A DNA stretch of 64,000 nt, taken from Saccharothrix espanaensis DSM 44229 (GTDB lineage Bacteria; Actinomycetota; Actinomycetes; Mycobacteriales; Pseudonocardiaceae). Every line of letters begins with the position of its first letter. Position 1 is the first letter of the stretch. The notes under the pieces are model-generated. The model was not told where the DNA came from. It did not search any database and saw only the letters and a list, made by a program, of their open reading frames with translations. The stretch lies in assembly GCF_000328705.1 (NCBI RefSeq), contig NC_019673.1:6572001-6636000 (forward strand). The letters are read 5' to 3'. Below, piece by piece: positions 34,240 to 43,161 of this stretch. Position numbers and translations under genes: made by a program.

Positions 34240-34845
34240 TCACGCCTCCAGCCGGCATCGGGTGGTGTCGGCCGCGTACGCGAGCAGGATCGCCTCGGCC
34301 TGGGGAACGGTGAACGTGGGCACGGCCTGCGTGATGTGCAGGCCCAGCCCGTCTTCCAGCGACACCAGGGCGCGGGCGATGGTCGTCGCGTCCCGGGTCA
34401 GGTCGAACACGCCGGTGGCCGCGCCGGCCTCCAGGACCGACGTGTAGAGCGCCACCTGCCGCTCGCACAGCCGGATGTGCTGCGCGGCGTAGGCCGCGTC
34501 CCGCCGGGCGTACGCGCCGAGCTCGTAGATCAGCCGGCACAGCTCGTCGTCCGGTCCGGTGGGCAGGCCGGCGCGGATGGTCACGACCAGCCGGCGGCGC
34601 GGGTCGAGTTCGCGGCGGGCGGCCTCCTCGCGGTCCACGCAGAACCGCTCGATCGCCTCCCGCTGCACCTCGTAGAGCAGGTCGCCCAGGGTCGGGAAGT
34701 AGTAGAGCACCGACCCGGTGGACATGGCGGCCTGGTCGGCGACGTCGCGCAACCGCAGGTCGAGCAGCCCCCGGTCGAGGAGGGCCTGCCGCGCGGCGGC
34801 GACCAGCTCGCCGCGCTTCTCGTGGGCCCGGCTGGGTCTCGGCAT
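34240..34845 (-). CDS. TetR family repressor
   Basis: 201 residues. N-terminal DNA-binding domain with helix-turn-helix LRLRDVADQAAMSTGSVLYYFPTLGDLL, then a helical ligand-binding domain. ATG 34845 is chosen because the protein then begins MPRPSRAHEKRGELV, the usual spacing to the HTH; in-frame ATG codons upstream are possible. It is the first gene of the operon with the P1 peptidase and is divergent from the APC permease. A perfect palindrome over the permease promoter is its probable operator. The inducer is likely the transported amide or amino acid. Confidence 0.87.
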   Translation of the reverse strand: MPRPSRAHEKRGELVAAARQALLDRGLLDLRLRDVADQAAMSTGSVLYYFPTLGDLLYEVQREAIERFCVDREEAARRELDPRRRLVVTIRAGLPTGPDDELCRLIYELGAYARRDAAYAAQHIRLCERQVALYTSVLEAGAATGVFDLTRDATTIARALVSLEDGLGLHITQAVPTFTVPQAEAILLAYAADTTRCRLEA

Positions 34846-34920
34846 GCCGCCGATTCTTCGGGTGATCATCGAAGAACGCAAGCCCGGCTCGCAGCGACCC
34901 AGCTCTTGCCGGGTTTGCTA

Positions 34921-34966
34921 TTGACTCCGGGCCTCGACAGTTCTTTGATGACCAGTCAAAGAACTG
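34921..34966 (+). promoter_or_regulatory. APC permease promoter with overlapping TetR operator
   Basis: TTGACT at 34921-34926 and TTTGAT at 34944-34949, 17 bp apart, fit a housekeeping promoter. The -10 is covered by a perfect 11-bp inverted repeat CAGTTCTTTGA (34938-34948) and TCAAAGAACTG (34956-34966) with a 7-bp spacer. Binding here would block the permease promoter directly. Confidence 0.75.
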
Positions 34967-34983
34967 GGACCGAGGAGACCGCC

Positions 34984-36399
34984 ATGCCGGATCCGTCGTC
35001 GTCACCCGCACCGTCACCGTCCGACCAACGCTCGACACCGGCCCTGCGCCGGGGCTTGAAGGTGCTCGGCACCCTGCTGATCACGCTGTCCGCGATCTCG
35101 CCGGCGTCCTCGGTCTTCATCATCGCGCCGGGCGTGGTGGCGCAGGCGGGCAGCGGCGCGTTCTGGAGCTTCGCGCTCGCCGCCGTGGTGGGCGTGTTCA
35201 TGGCGTTCGTCTACGCCGAGCTGGCCTCCGCCTACCCGCTCAGCGGCGGCGAGTACGCGATCGTCGGCCGCACCCTGGGCAAGCTGCCCGGTTTCGTCAC
35301 CCTCGGCCTGCTCATGGTCACCCAGCTGCTGATCATCGCGGTCATCGCGCTGGGCGTCGGCACCTACCTGGAGGTGCTGATCCCGGGCCTGCCCGGACCG
35401 CTGGTCGCGGCCGTGACCACGGCAGGCGCGACCGTGCTCGCCATCTTCGACGTGAAGCTCAACGCGTGGATCACCGGCGTGTTCCTGGTGATCGAGCTGA
35501 TCGCGCTGGCCGTGGTGAGCGCACTGGGCCTGTTCGACCCGGCCCGCCCGCTGGGCGAGCTGCTGACCAACCCGGTGGCCGCGACCGACGGCGTGGTCGG
35601 GCCGGCGGCGATCGGCCTGATCTCCGCCGCGGCGGCGGTGGCGATCTTCTCCTACAACGGCTACGGCTCGGCGGTGTACTTCGGCGAGGAGACCTCGAAC
35701 GCCCACCGCGGCATCGCCCGCGCCATCCTGTGGGCGCTGGCGATCACCGTGGCCTCCGAGCTGATCCCGGTCACCGCGGTGCTGATGGGCGCACCGTCGC
35801 TGGAGGACCTGTTCGCCGCCGAGAACATGATGAGCTACTTCGTCACCGCCCAGGCCGGGTCCACGGTGAACACGATCATCAGCCTCGCGGTCGCGCTGGC
35901 GATCCTGAACGCCGTGCTGGCGATCATCCTGATCACCTCCCGGATGGTGTTCAGCACCGGCCGGGACGCGGCGTGGCCGGGCAACATCAGCCGCAACCTG
36001 GCCGCGATCCACCCGCGCACCGGCACCCCGTGGATCGCGACCCTGGTGACCGGCGCGTTCGCGACCCTGCTGTGCTTCGTGGACAAGGACTTCCTGCTCG
36101 TCGTCACGGCCACGTCGATCGTCGCGGTGTACGCGGCGCTGTGCCTGGCCGTCCTCAACGGACGGCGCAACCGGTCCACCGCGCACGCCGCGTACCGGAT
36201 GCCGCTGTTCCCGGTCGCGCCCGTGCTCGCGCTGGTGGCGCTGGCGTACGTGGTGTGGCAGAACGCGATGGACCCGGTGATCGGCAGGCCGAGCCTGATC
36301 ATCACCGCGGGCATCGCCGTCGTGTCCGCGCTGTACTACCTGCTGGTGCTGCGCCGGCGTGGCGCGTGGGAGCTGCGCGGCCCGGAGGACGAGAGCTGA
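34984..36399 (+). CDS. APC superfamily amino acid/amine permease
   Basis: 471 residues with about 12 membrane helices. The first helix region GLKVLGTLLITLSAISPASSVF and the segment ELASAYPLSGGEYAIVGRTLG are typical of APC transporters. The N-terminus has a Ser/Pro-rich tail (DPSSSPAPSPSDQ). ATG 34984 follows GAGGAG. The divergent TetR/P1-peptidase operon and the operator in front of it indicate uptake of an amino acid, amine or small amide that the peptidase then hydrolyses. The exact substrate is unknown. Confidence 0.88.
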   Translation: MPDPSSSPAPSPSDQRSTPALRRGLKVLGTLLITLSAISPASSVFIIAPGVVAQAGSGAFWSFALAAVVGVFMAFVYAELASAYPLSGGEYAIVGRTLGKLPGFVTLGLLMVTQLLIIAVIALGVGTYLEVLIPGLPGPLVAAVTTAGATVLAIFDVKLNAWITGVFLVIELIALAVVSALGLFDPARPLGELLTNPVAATDGVVGPAAIGLISAAAAVAIFSYNGYGSAVYFGEETSNAHRGIARAILWALAITVASELIPVTAVLMGAPSLEDLFAAENMMSYFVTAQAGSTVNTIISLAVALAILNAVLAIILITSRMVFSTGRDAAWPGNISRNLAAIHPRTGTPWIATLVTGAFATLLCFVDKDFLLVVTATSIVAVYAALCLAVLNGRRNRSTAHAAYRMPLFPVAPVLALVALAYVVWQNAMDPVIGRPSLIITAGIAVVSALYYLLVLRRRGAWELRGPEDES

Positions 36400-36549
36400 C
36401 CCGACTCCGCGGTCGACGGCAAGCCGGCGGAACGGCCCGGGTGCGCGTCCTCGGACTTTACGGGTCGTTGCAACACGGCCGCTGATTGTTGGCGGTGACG
36501 AGGCCGCGAAGTCCATCGCATCCCCTGAACCGGGGTGTTGCGACGACTT

Positions 36550-37440
36550 CTAGAACCCGAGGTCGTGCACCCGGGCCGTTCGCGGGGGTGCCGCGCCCAG
36601 CAGCGTGGTGGCGTGCTCGCGGAACGCCGACGTGGCGGGGTGGGTCGGCCTGCGCGGCCACGCCACGTACACGGCCACCGGGTCCGCGTCGGCCAGCGGC
36701 AGGTACCGGATGCCGGGGTGCGGGTGGCTGTGGCCGGTCGCCTCGGTCGTGACGCCCACGGCGTCGCCGGTCGCGATCGTGGTCACCCACTCGTCCGCGC
36801 CGGGCACCTCGAACGTGTCCGGGCGCAGGCCCACCGGCCACAGGTCCGCGCTGGTCGTGGCGGCCGTGGAGCACAGCGCCACGGACCGGTCGACCAGGTC
36901 CGCCAGCAGCACGGCGTCGCGCAGCGCCAACGGGTCGTGCTCGGGCACGGCGGCGATCCGCGGCTCGCTGTAGAGCGCGCGTGCGACCAGGCCGGGGTCG
37001 GTCGGCGTGGTGCGCATGAACGCCACGTCCACCTCTCCGCGCCGCAGCGACACCTCCGGGTCGTCGCAGCGGCGCACCTGCACGGCGGTGTCCGGCCCGT
37101 GGTCGCGCCAACCGCGCAGCAGCGGCACGGTGTGCCGGCCCAACGCCGCCCACCCGAACCCGACGCGCAGCGGACGCGGACCGGTCGACGCCTCGCTCAG
37201 CGCGTCATCGACCTGGGTGAGAATGCGGTGCGCGTGCTCCCACAGCCGCTGACCGGCCTCGGTCAGCGCGAGCCGCCGGGTCGTGCGCTCCACGAGACGC
37301 GTGCCCAGGCGGTGCTCCAACTGCTCCAGCGTCCGCGACAGAGCGGGCTGGCTGACCCGCAGCGCGATGGCGGCGTCGGTGATGGTGCCCTCGTCGCCGA
37401 TCGCGGCCAGCGCGCGCAGGTGCCGCAGCTCGACATTCAC
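36550..37440 (-). CDS. LysR family regulator
   Basis: 296 residues: N-terminal winged helix (VELRHLRALAAIGDEGTITDAAIALRVSQPALSRTLEQLE) and a C-terminal ligand-binding domain (PLRVGFGWAALGRHTVPLL). The GTG at 37440 gives the usual position of the HTH. It is divergent from an SDR gene with only 69 bp between starts, and a perfect palindrome lies in that gap, so it very likely controls the SDR gene and itself. The ligand is unknown. Confidence 0.9.
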   Translation of the reverse strand: MNVELRHLRALAAIGDEGTITDAAIALRVSQPALSRTLEQLEHRLGTRLVERTTRRLALTEAGQRLWEHAHRILTQVDDALSEASTGPRPLRVGFGWAALGRHTVPLLRGWRDHGPDTAVQVRRCDDPEVSLRRGEVDVAFMRTTPTDPGLVARALYSEPRIAAVPEHDPLALRDAVLLADLVDRSVALCSTAATTSADLWPVGLRPDTFEVPGADEWVTTIATGDAVGVTTEATGHSHPHPGIRYLPLADADPVAVYVAWPRRPTHPATSAFREHATTLLGAAPPRTARVHDLGF

Positions 37441-37460
37441 AACCGCGGAGCATAAGTCGT

Positions 37461-37482
37461 GCGTGGGAAGCATTTCCCACGC
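37461..37482. promoter_or_regulatory. Palindromic LysR-type operator
   Basis: GCGTGGGAA (37461-37469), GCAT spacer, TTCCCACGC (37474-37482): a perfect dyad with 9-bp arms in the gap between divergent lysR-type and SDR genes. Confidence 0.7.
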
Positions 37483-37509
37483 CCCGGAACCGCACCTAAC
37501 GTCGACCGC

Positions 37510-38106
37510 ATGAAGATTCTGCTCATCGGGGCCTCGGGCACGCTCGGCACGGCCGTCCACCGGACGCTCGCCGGACGCGGCCACGAGGTCCTCACCGCCG
37601 GCCGCGGCTCGGGCGACCTGCGCGTCGACCTGACCGACCCGGACCGGATCGCCGAGCTGTACGACCGGGCCGGGCTGGTCGACGCGGTGGTCAGCGCGGC
37701 CGGCTCCGTGCCGTTCAAGCCGTTCGCCGAGCTCACCGCCGACGACTACCGCGCCGGGTTCGAGGGCAAGGTGCTCAGCCAGGTGGAACTCGTCCGCCAG
37801 GGCGTCTCGAAGATCGCCGAGCGCGGCTCGTTCACCCTGATCACGGGCGTGCTCGGGCGCGAGCAGATCGTCACCGGCAGCGCGGCGTCGCTGGCCAACG
37901 GGGCGCTGGAGGCGTTCGTCCGGGCCGCCGCGATCGAGATCGCGCCGCAGCGGGTCAACGCGGTCAGCCCCACCGTGGTCACCGAGAGCCTGCCCGCCTA
38001 CGGGCCGTTGTTCGCCGGCATGCCGGCGGTCGACCTCGCCGACGTGGCGCAGGCCTACGTGCGGTCGGTCGAGGGCGGGCTGACCGGGCAGGTCCTCATC
38101 CCCTAG
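37510..38106 (+). CDS. Short-chain dehydrogenase, atypical (no Y-x3-K)
   Basis: 198 residues, short for an SDR. The nucleotide motif GASGTLG is at residues 8-14 (ILLIGASGTLGTAV) and the NNAG equivalent reads VSAAGSVPF. Where the catalytic YxxxK is expected, the sequence is GSAASLANGALEAFVRA, without tyrosine or lysine. Such proteins form a known group of atypical short SDRs near LysR genes; they may work differently or only bind nucleotide. ATG 37510 is close to the operator. Its last 11 bases overlap the tail of the convergent XRE/ImmA gene. Confidence 0.83.
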   Translation: MKILLIGASGTLGTAVHRTLAGRGHEVLTAGRGSGDLRVDLTDPDRIAELYDRAGLVDAVVSAAGSVPFKPFAELTADDYRAGFEGKVLSQVELVRQGVSKIAERGSFTLITGVLGREQIVTGSAASLANGALEAFVRAAAIEIAPQRVNAVSPTVVTESLPAYGPLFAGMPAVDLADVAQAYVRSVEGGLTGQVLIP

Positions 38107-39250
38107 GCACGTCCAGGATGGACACCACCCGGGCCCCGGCACGGGTGGTGTCCGCCGGCAGCGGCGCGCGGGCGGTCACCGTGCGGAACAGGTCCGCCGG
38201 CACCCGGCACTGCTCGACCAGCGCCTCCTGCCCGATTCCCTCCGACGCCAGCAGCTGCACCGCGCGGGCCAGCAGCGACGGCTGCTCCATCACCGTGACC
38301 AGGCCCGGTTCGCTGCGCCGCCAGCCCCGCGCGGAGATGGTCGCCATGGCGTTGCGGTAGGACACGTCACCGAGCCGGCCCAGCCAGCGCGCCCGGTACA
38401 GCAGTGCCTGGAGGCTCACGCCCCACTGCTCCTTGAGCCGCGCCAGCGTCGGCCACACCGCGCCGCCCATGCTCGCCGGCAGCAGGTCGCGGACCTGCTC
38501 GGCCGGCATCAGCAGCTCGGCGGCGAACCGGTGCGCCTGGTCCTCCACGCCCCGGCCGCCGGGTTCGGCGTCGCCGTGCATGACCAGGTGGCCCAGCTCG
38601 TGCGCCACGTCGAACCGCTGCCGGTAGTAGTCGCGCTTGACCGGGTTGAGCACCACGACCGGCCGCCGCCGGCTGTCGAACGAGTACGCGTCCACCGACG
38701 CCGCCTGCGGCGGGCTGAACACCACCAGCACGCCCCGGTTCTCCAGCAGCCGCACCAGGTGCCCGGCCGGGCCCGGCCCGATGCCCCACCGCTCGCGGAC
38801 CAGCCGGGCGGCCCGCTCGGGGCCGTCGCCCGGGTCGTCCGCCGTGACCGGCAGGCACGGCACGTCCGGCTCCGGGAACTCGACGTGCCGCTCCAGGCCG
38901 GCCGCCACGTCCACCGCCACCTGGCCGAAGGCGAACGCCTGGTCCCGGGCGAGCTGGCTGGTCGAGCGCAGCGAGCGGAAGTGCGGGGTGGAACTCGCGG
39001 CGGCCACGTCGTCGGCGCGCACCGCGAAGAACCCCGGCTCGACGGCCAGGCTCAGCGCCAGCTGCGCCACCGTCGCCGCGGTGGGCCGCTTCGCCCCCGA
39101 CTCCCAGGCCGCCACCGCCGTCGGGCTCTTGTCCACCCGGCCCGCGAGGTCGCTCTTGCGCAGCCCGGCGAGCTTGCGGGCGAGCGTGAGCCGCGCTCCG
39201 TCGAACAACGGGGCGACGTCCGCCGCCCGTGCGGGGGTGCGAGCGCTCAC
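38096..39250 (-). CDS. XRE-type HTH / ImmA-IrrE metallopeptidase fusion
   Basis: 384 residues. N-terminal XRE helix-turn-helix (LTLARKLAGLRKSDLAGRVDKSPTAVAAWESG) and a central ImmA/IrrE zinc-peptidase domain with HELGH (H217, E218, H221) and the downstream ELLMPAEQV segment; the last 130 residues are a helical tail. Proteins of this type either cut a repressor or act as the antitoxin/regulator of a partner gene. It starts at a GTG that overlaps the stop of the upstream unknown gene by four bases, so the two form a coupled pair. The gene overlaps the SDR gene tail to tail. Confidence 0.87.
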   Translation of the reverse strand: MSARTPARAADVAPLFDGARLTLARKLAGLRKSDLAGRVDKSPTAVAAWESGAKRPTAATVAQLALSLAVEPGFFAVRADDVAAASSTPHFRSLRSTSQLARDQAFAFGQVAVDVAAGLERHVEFPEPDVPCLPVTADDPGDGPERAARLVRERWGIGPGPAGHLVRLLENRGVLVVFSPPQAASVDAYSFDSRRRPVVVLNPVKRDYYRQRFDVAHELGHLVMHGDAEPGGRGVEDQAHRFAAELLMPAEQVRDLLPASMGGAVWPTLARLKEQWGVSLQALLYRARWLGRLGDVSYRNAMATISARGWRRSEPGLVTVMEQPSLLARAVQLLASEGIGQEALVEQCRVPADLFRTVTARAPLPADTTRAGARVVSILDVPRG

Positions 39251-40038
39251 CGCTCACCGCCGGCGAGACCGTCCCGGCCGCGCAGGCGCACCGGGGCGTC
39301 CGGGGCGGTGCCGGAACCGGGGCCGGTCGCCGGGTCGGGCACGGCCGGCGGGGGCGCGGTGCTCGTGCGGCCCGCGGGCGGCGCGCCCAGCACGTCCACC
39401 CGCCACGCCCACGCCGGACCGCCGCCCGCGTTGAGCCGGGCCCGGCCCAGGACCAGCTCGGAGCGCCGGTTGACCGGGTCGAGGCTGTGCGCGACGACGT
39501 ACGTGTCGAGGTCGAGCACCTGCGAGGTGAGCGCGAACAGGCCGCCGGACTCCTCCTCGGTCGAGTGCTCGAACAGCGACGGCTGCGCCGGGTTCGCCTC
39601 GCGTTGCAGCGCGACCCGCTGCTTGGTGCTGCTGCGCCGGGCCCACGCCAGTTCGCCCAGCTTGCCGAACTCGCCCGCGGCCAGCAGGAACCGCCGGTGG
39701 CCGACCGCCCAGCCGGGGCTGTTGTTCAGGTTCGACCGGTGCACCACGCCGGGCGCGACCCGCGGCATCGAGTCGATGTCCTTGCCGGACAGCCGGGCGT
39801 AGAGCTCGTCCAGCCCGGAGTCGGCGTCCGGCGCGGCGTAGCGCTCGCAGTGGAAGACGCGGTCGAGCCGGTTGCGGAACAGGGTGAAGCGGGTGTTGCC
39901 CAGCCACGCCGCGTCGTGGCCGTCCGCCTCGGAGAAGTCCTCCAGCGCGCGGTTGGTCGCCGAGGTGTAGGCCCAGCGCAGGCCGTCCAGCACGCCCGCC
40001 GAGCCGAACTCCGCGAGGACTTCCTGCTGTTCCGTCAT
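39247..40038 (-). CDS. Unknown protein coupled to the XRE-ImmA/IrrE gene
   Basis: 263 residues, start ATG 40038 with a poor ribosome site. Not recognised. Blocks that look conserved include SATNRALEDFSEADGHDAAW, LFRNRLDRVFHCERY, RVAPGVVHRSNLNNSPGW and AWARRSSTKQRVALQ. The C-terminal 60 residues are Pro/Ala/Gly-rich and disordered. No signal peptide or membrane helix. GTGA overlap with the downstream XRE-ImmA/IrrE gene implies that the two act together, possibly as a toxin/antitoxin-like or proteolytically controlled pair. Confidence 0.65.
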   Translation of the reverse strand: MTEQQEVLAEFGSAGVLDGLRWAYTSATNRALEDFSEADGHDAAWLGNTRFTLFRNRLDRVFHCERYAAPDADSGLDELYARLSGKDIDSMPRVAPGVVHRSNLNNSPGWAVGHRRFLLAAGEFGKLGELAWARRSSTKQRVALQREANPAQPSLFEHSTEEESGGLFALTSQVLDLDTYVVAHSLDPVNRRSELVLGRARLNAGGGPAWAWRVDVLGAPPAGRTSTAPPPAVPDPATGPGSGTAPDAPVRLRGRDGLAGGER

Positions 40039-40097
40039 GGTGCCCAAACTACCCCGACACCAGCAGATCGTGCGTGGAACTGAACCGGCGTGTCGGA

Positions 40098-41186
40098 TCA
40101 GAGCCGGGCGTACACGGCGTCGACCACGCGCGCGACGTCCGGGTCCGACCCCGGCGGGCCGAACGGCACGCGCGGCGTGACGTGGCCGAACGCCACCCCG
40201 CGCGACGGGTCGGCGAACGCCGTCGTGCCCAGACCGGGGTGCCCGAAGGTGCCGGGCGGCCCGGCCGGCATGAACCCGCGCCCGAACCGCTGCTCGATCG
40301 GCATCGCCGCGCTGGTCAGCACCCGGTCCGGCCCGGACGTCTCGACGCGCCGGACGTCGGCGACGGTCTCCGGGGTGAACGCGTCGAGCAGCCACGCGTA
40401 CAGCCGCGCCAGGCCGCGCGCCGAGGCCACCCCGCCGGACCCGCCGAGTTCCGCCGCCCGGTACCGCCGGTCCCCGGCCGCCGCGACCAGGTCGTCCGGG
40501 AACGCCCCGTTCATCGTCATCGCGGACACCAGGTGCGGCCCGACGTAGGCCGCCAGGTCGTCCGGTGCCGGCCCACCGCCGCCGGGGATCGGCGCGTGGG
40601 CCGGCGGAACCACCCGGTGGTCGAGCGGCTCCGGCAGCCCGATCCAGAACTCGGCCCCGGCGGGCCCGGCGACCTCCTCGGCGAAGAACCGCCCCAGCCC
40701 GCGCCCGTCGACCCGGCGCACCACCTCGCCGACCAGCCAGCCGAACGACTGCGCGTGGTAGCCGTAGTCCGTGCCCGGCGCCCACACCGGCGCGGCGGCG
40801 GCCAACGCCCCGACGACCCGGTCCCAGTCGGCGACGTCGTCGAAGGTGAGCCCCGGTTCCGGGGCCAGGAGGCCCGCGCGGTGCGACAGCAGCCAGCGGA
40901 CCAGGGTCGACTCCTTGCCGCGCTGCCCGTACTCCGGCCAGTAGTCCGTCACCGGCGCGTCGAGGTCCAGCAACCCGCGCTGCACCAGCAGGTTCGCGCA
41001 CGCCGCCGTCGCGCCCTTGGTCGCGGAGAAGACCGCCAGCAGCGCGTCCTCCGGCAGACTGCGCCACAGGTCGACCACCGGCTCACCGCCGACGTACACG
41101 CAGCACTGCGCGGGACCGTCGCCCGCGAACACCTCGGCGACGCGCTCGAACCCCGGCGCGACGGTTCCTTCGACAGGTGACGACAC
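40098..41186 (-). CDS. Serine hydrolase of the beta-lactamase/EstB family
   Basis: 362 residues, cytoplasmic by sequence (no signal peptide). The nucleophile motif SxxK is SATK at 54-57 (AVFSATKGAT), followed by YGYHAQSFGW, which takes the place of the YxN motif, and FGHPGLGTTAF in place of the KTG-type motif, as in class C-like esterases. These proteins hydrolyse esters or other small substrates rather than beta-lactams. GTG 41186 is chosen since GGAGGACCT immediately precedes it. No functional link with neighbours is evident. Confidence 0.85.
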   Translation of the reverse strand: MSSPVEGTVAPGFERVAEVFAGDGPAQCCVYVGGEPVVDLWRSLPEDALLAVFSATKGATAACANLLVQRGLLDLDAPVTDYWPEYGQRGKESTLVRWLLSHRAGLLAPEPGLTFDDVADWDRVVGALAAAAPVWAPGTDYGYHAQSFGWLVGEVVRRVDGRGLGRFFAEEVAGPAGAEFWIGLPEPLDHRVVPPAHAPIPGGGGPAPDDLAAYVGPHLVSAMTMNGAFPDDLVAAAGDRRYRAAELGGSGGVASARGLARLYAWLLDAFTPETVADVRRVETSGPDRVLTSAAMPIEQRFGRGFMPAGPPGTFGHPGLGTTAFADPSRGVAFGHVTPRVPFGPPGSDPDVARVVDAVYARL

Positions 41187-41265
41187 AGGTCCTCCGAGTT
41201 TCCGGTGGGACCCGATCCTGCCGGCCCTGCTGGATCCGATCACGTAAGCCCATGCCCGAGGTGAC

Positions 41266-41994
41266 CTACCGGCCGGGGGTCGCGCGTCGGCGGGCCGCGT
41301 ACATCGCCGCCGCGCCCGCCGTGACGAGTGCGAGACCGGCGATCAGCAGACCTGGCCAGTGGTCGCCGGTCCCGGTGAGGGCCAGTGCCGGGTGTTCCCG
41401 GGTACCGGCGGACGGCCCTTGGCCGCTCTCCCGAGCCGGTCCCTTCGCGGGCACGGCCGCCGGGCCGGCTGCCAGGGCGGATCGCGATTCGGAGTCGGGC
41501 ACGACCTGTTCGTACGGCCCGGCCCCGGGCGGGGTGGTGGAGGACGTGGTCGACGGCGGTGACGTGGTGGTGTTGGTGTTCGTCGCCGTCGCGACGACCC
41601 CGACCGGGGCGTTGACGATGGTGGCCGGGGCGTCGTCGGGCCGGGTGGGCGCCTGGACCGCGCTGGTGGCACCGGGGGCGTTGAGGTTCTGGGTGGTCGT
41701 CGACACGGGCGGGTCGCCCTTGTCCGGCGATCCGGCGGCAGGCAGCACTTCCAGGGAGACATCTGCGGGCACTTCTGCGGATCCGACAGGTGCGAAGGGG
41801 TGGGCTGTCGGCGACCAATCCTGTCTGTCCGCAACCCACGCGGGTTCTGGTGTCGGCAAAGCGGTCGGCGGGGTGGGAAGTGCTGCGGCGGTACCGCTCC
41901 ACAGCAGGGCGGCCAGTGCCGCCGCCGACGACACAGCGGCAAGGCGATATACGCGCCAGGTCCGGGCGGCGGGATCGCCGTGATCATAAGGCAT
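41266..41994 (-). CDS. Cell-wall-anchored LAxTG surface protein
   Basis: About 242 residues. Signal-type N-terminus (RTWRVYRLAAVSSAAALAALL then ALPTP), a long Thr/Pro/Ser-rich linker with TTTSPPSTTSSTT, and the C-terminal sorting signal: LALTG, a hydrophobic helix (LLIAGLALVTAGAAAMYA) and ARRR. LALTG fits the LAxTG class-E sortase motif found in actinomycetes. The start is unclear: the ATG at 41994 has GGAG directly against it, and a GTG two codons upstream is also possible. Function of the extracellular part is unknown, probably structural. Confidence 0.78.
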   Translation of the reverse strand: MPYDHGDPAARTWRVYRLAAVSSAAALAALLWSGTAAALPTPPTALPTPEPAWVADRQDWSPTAHPFAPVGSAEVPADVSLEVLPAAGSPDKGDPPVSTTTQNLNAPGATSAVQAPTRPDDAPATIVNAPVGVVATATNTNTTTSPPSTTSSTTPPGAGPYEQVVPDSESRSALAAGPAAVPAKGPARESGQGPSAGTREHPALALTGTGDHWPGLLIAGLALVTAGAAAMYAARRRATPGR

Positions 41995-42109
41995 CTCCAC
42001 TGCGTAACCGTCGAGGACGCAGCTCGCAGGCCGGAACCACCTGATTGCCCGGAAAGAGCGAATTTCGATTTCGGGGCGCGTGGCGGGATCACGCGTCGCA
42101 CCGACTGGG

Positions 42110-43120
42110 TCAGCCGACGATCCCGCCGTCCAGACCGAGGAACTCCTCGCCGACACGGAGCCACCACACGCCGCCGTTGCGGTCGAGGACGGTGGCCTTG
42201 GTCAGGCCCCTCGGCAGGGTCGGCTCGACCAGCACGCCGTCCGGCAGGGCCAGCAGGCGCTGCCGGCCCTTCCACTCGCCGGTCCGGAAGACCGGTGTCA
42301 GCACCAGGTGGGTGCCGTCCGAGGTGAACCGGCCGCGCAGGCCGTGCTTGCCGGGACGGCGCTTCCACCCGCTCTGCTCGTGCGGGCGCGCGCCGAGCCG
42401 GCCGTCCCGGACCTCGGCGCAGGTGAAGAAGTCCGCGCCGTAGCCGTTGACCGAGCCCAGGTCCGAGCCCTCCGACACCAGGTAGGTCGTGCCGCCCCGG
42501 CGCAGCGTCGCGGTCACCGAAACGGCCCGGGGCTCGTCGTCCTCCTCGAACCCGTCCGCCGCACCGTCCTCGAAGGTCGGATCGGAGGGGTCGGCCGGGT
42601 CGCCGAAGCCGAAGCGGTCGGCGGGGAAGTCGGCCGGGTCCGGGGTCCACGGCGCGTGCCACGAGGCCGTGCCCGTGGCGGAGTCGATCGCGAACCTCGC
42701 CGTGTACCGGAGTTCCTGGACGAGGACGCCGTGCGCCAGCACCACGTCCCACTCCGCCGTGTCGCTCACCGCCGACCCGCCGTGCAGGCGCGGCGCGGGC
42801 GTCACGGAGGCCAGCGCCTCGACACCGGTCACCGGCAGCTCGTGCCACTGCCCCGGCCCGGTGTGCCGGAACGCCCGCCCCGGCTCGGGCAGCACCACGT
42901 GCCCGCCGGCGGGGTGCGCCAGCAGGGTCGGGCGGTGCTCGGGCCAGCCGTCCATCGGCGCGTAGTCGAGCCGGTCGACGTGCGTGCCGTCCGGGCCGCA
43001 CCAGGCCAGCACCAGGTCGAACGCGTCGCCGTCGGGCCGTTCGCCCAGCACGGCCAAGGTCCCGTCGGTGCCCGCCGAGCAACCGAGCACGAACAGTCCT
43101 TCGACACGGTGGCGGCGCAT
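42110..43120 (-). CDS. Hypothetical beta-rich protein
   Basis: 336 residues of regularly repeating short strands with Gly/Asp turns (LFVLGCSAGTDGTLAVLG; GGHVVLPEPGRAF; RLLALPDGVLVEPTL; VLDRNGGVWWLRVG), suggesting a beta-propeller-like fold. An acidic loop DGAADGFEEDDEPRA lies in the middle. No catalytic motif, signal peptide or membrane helix. I do not recognise the family. It is divergent from the PadR gene, 69 bp between starts, and might be co-regulated with it. Confidence 0.7.
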   Translation of the reverse strand: MRRHRVEGLFVLGCSAGTDGTLAVLGERPDGDAFDLVLAWCGPDGTHVDRLDYAPMDGWPEHRPTLLAHPAGGHVVLPEPGRAFRHTGPGQWHELPVTGVEALASVTPAPRLHGGSAVSDTAEWDVVLAHGVLVQELRYTARFAIDSATGTASWHAPWTPDPADFPADRFGFGDPADPSDPTFEDGAADGFEEDDEPRAVSVTATLRRGGTTYLVSEGSDLGSVNGYGADFFTCAEVRDGRLGARPHEQSGWKRRPGKHGLRGRFTSDGTHLVLTPVFRTGEWKGRQRLLALPDGVLVEPTLPRGLTKATVLDRNGGVWWLRVGEEFLGLDGGIVG

Positions 43121-43161
43121 CCCCGGAGCATAGGTCGGCGGTACGACACCCCGGTTGCCAT

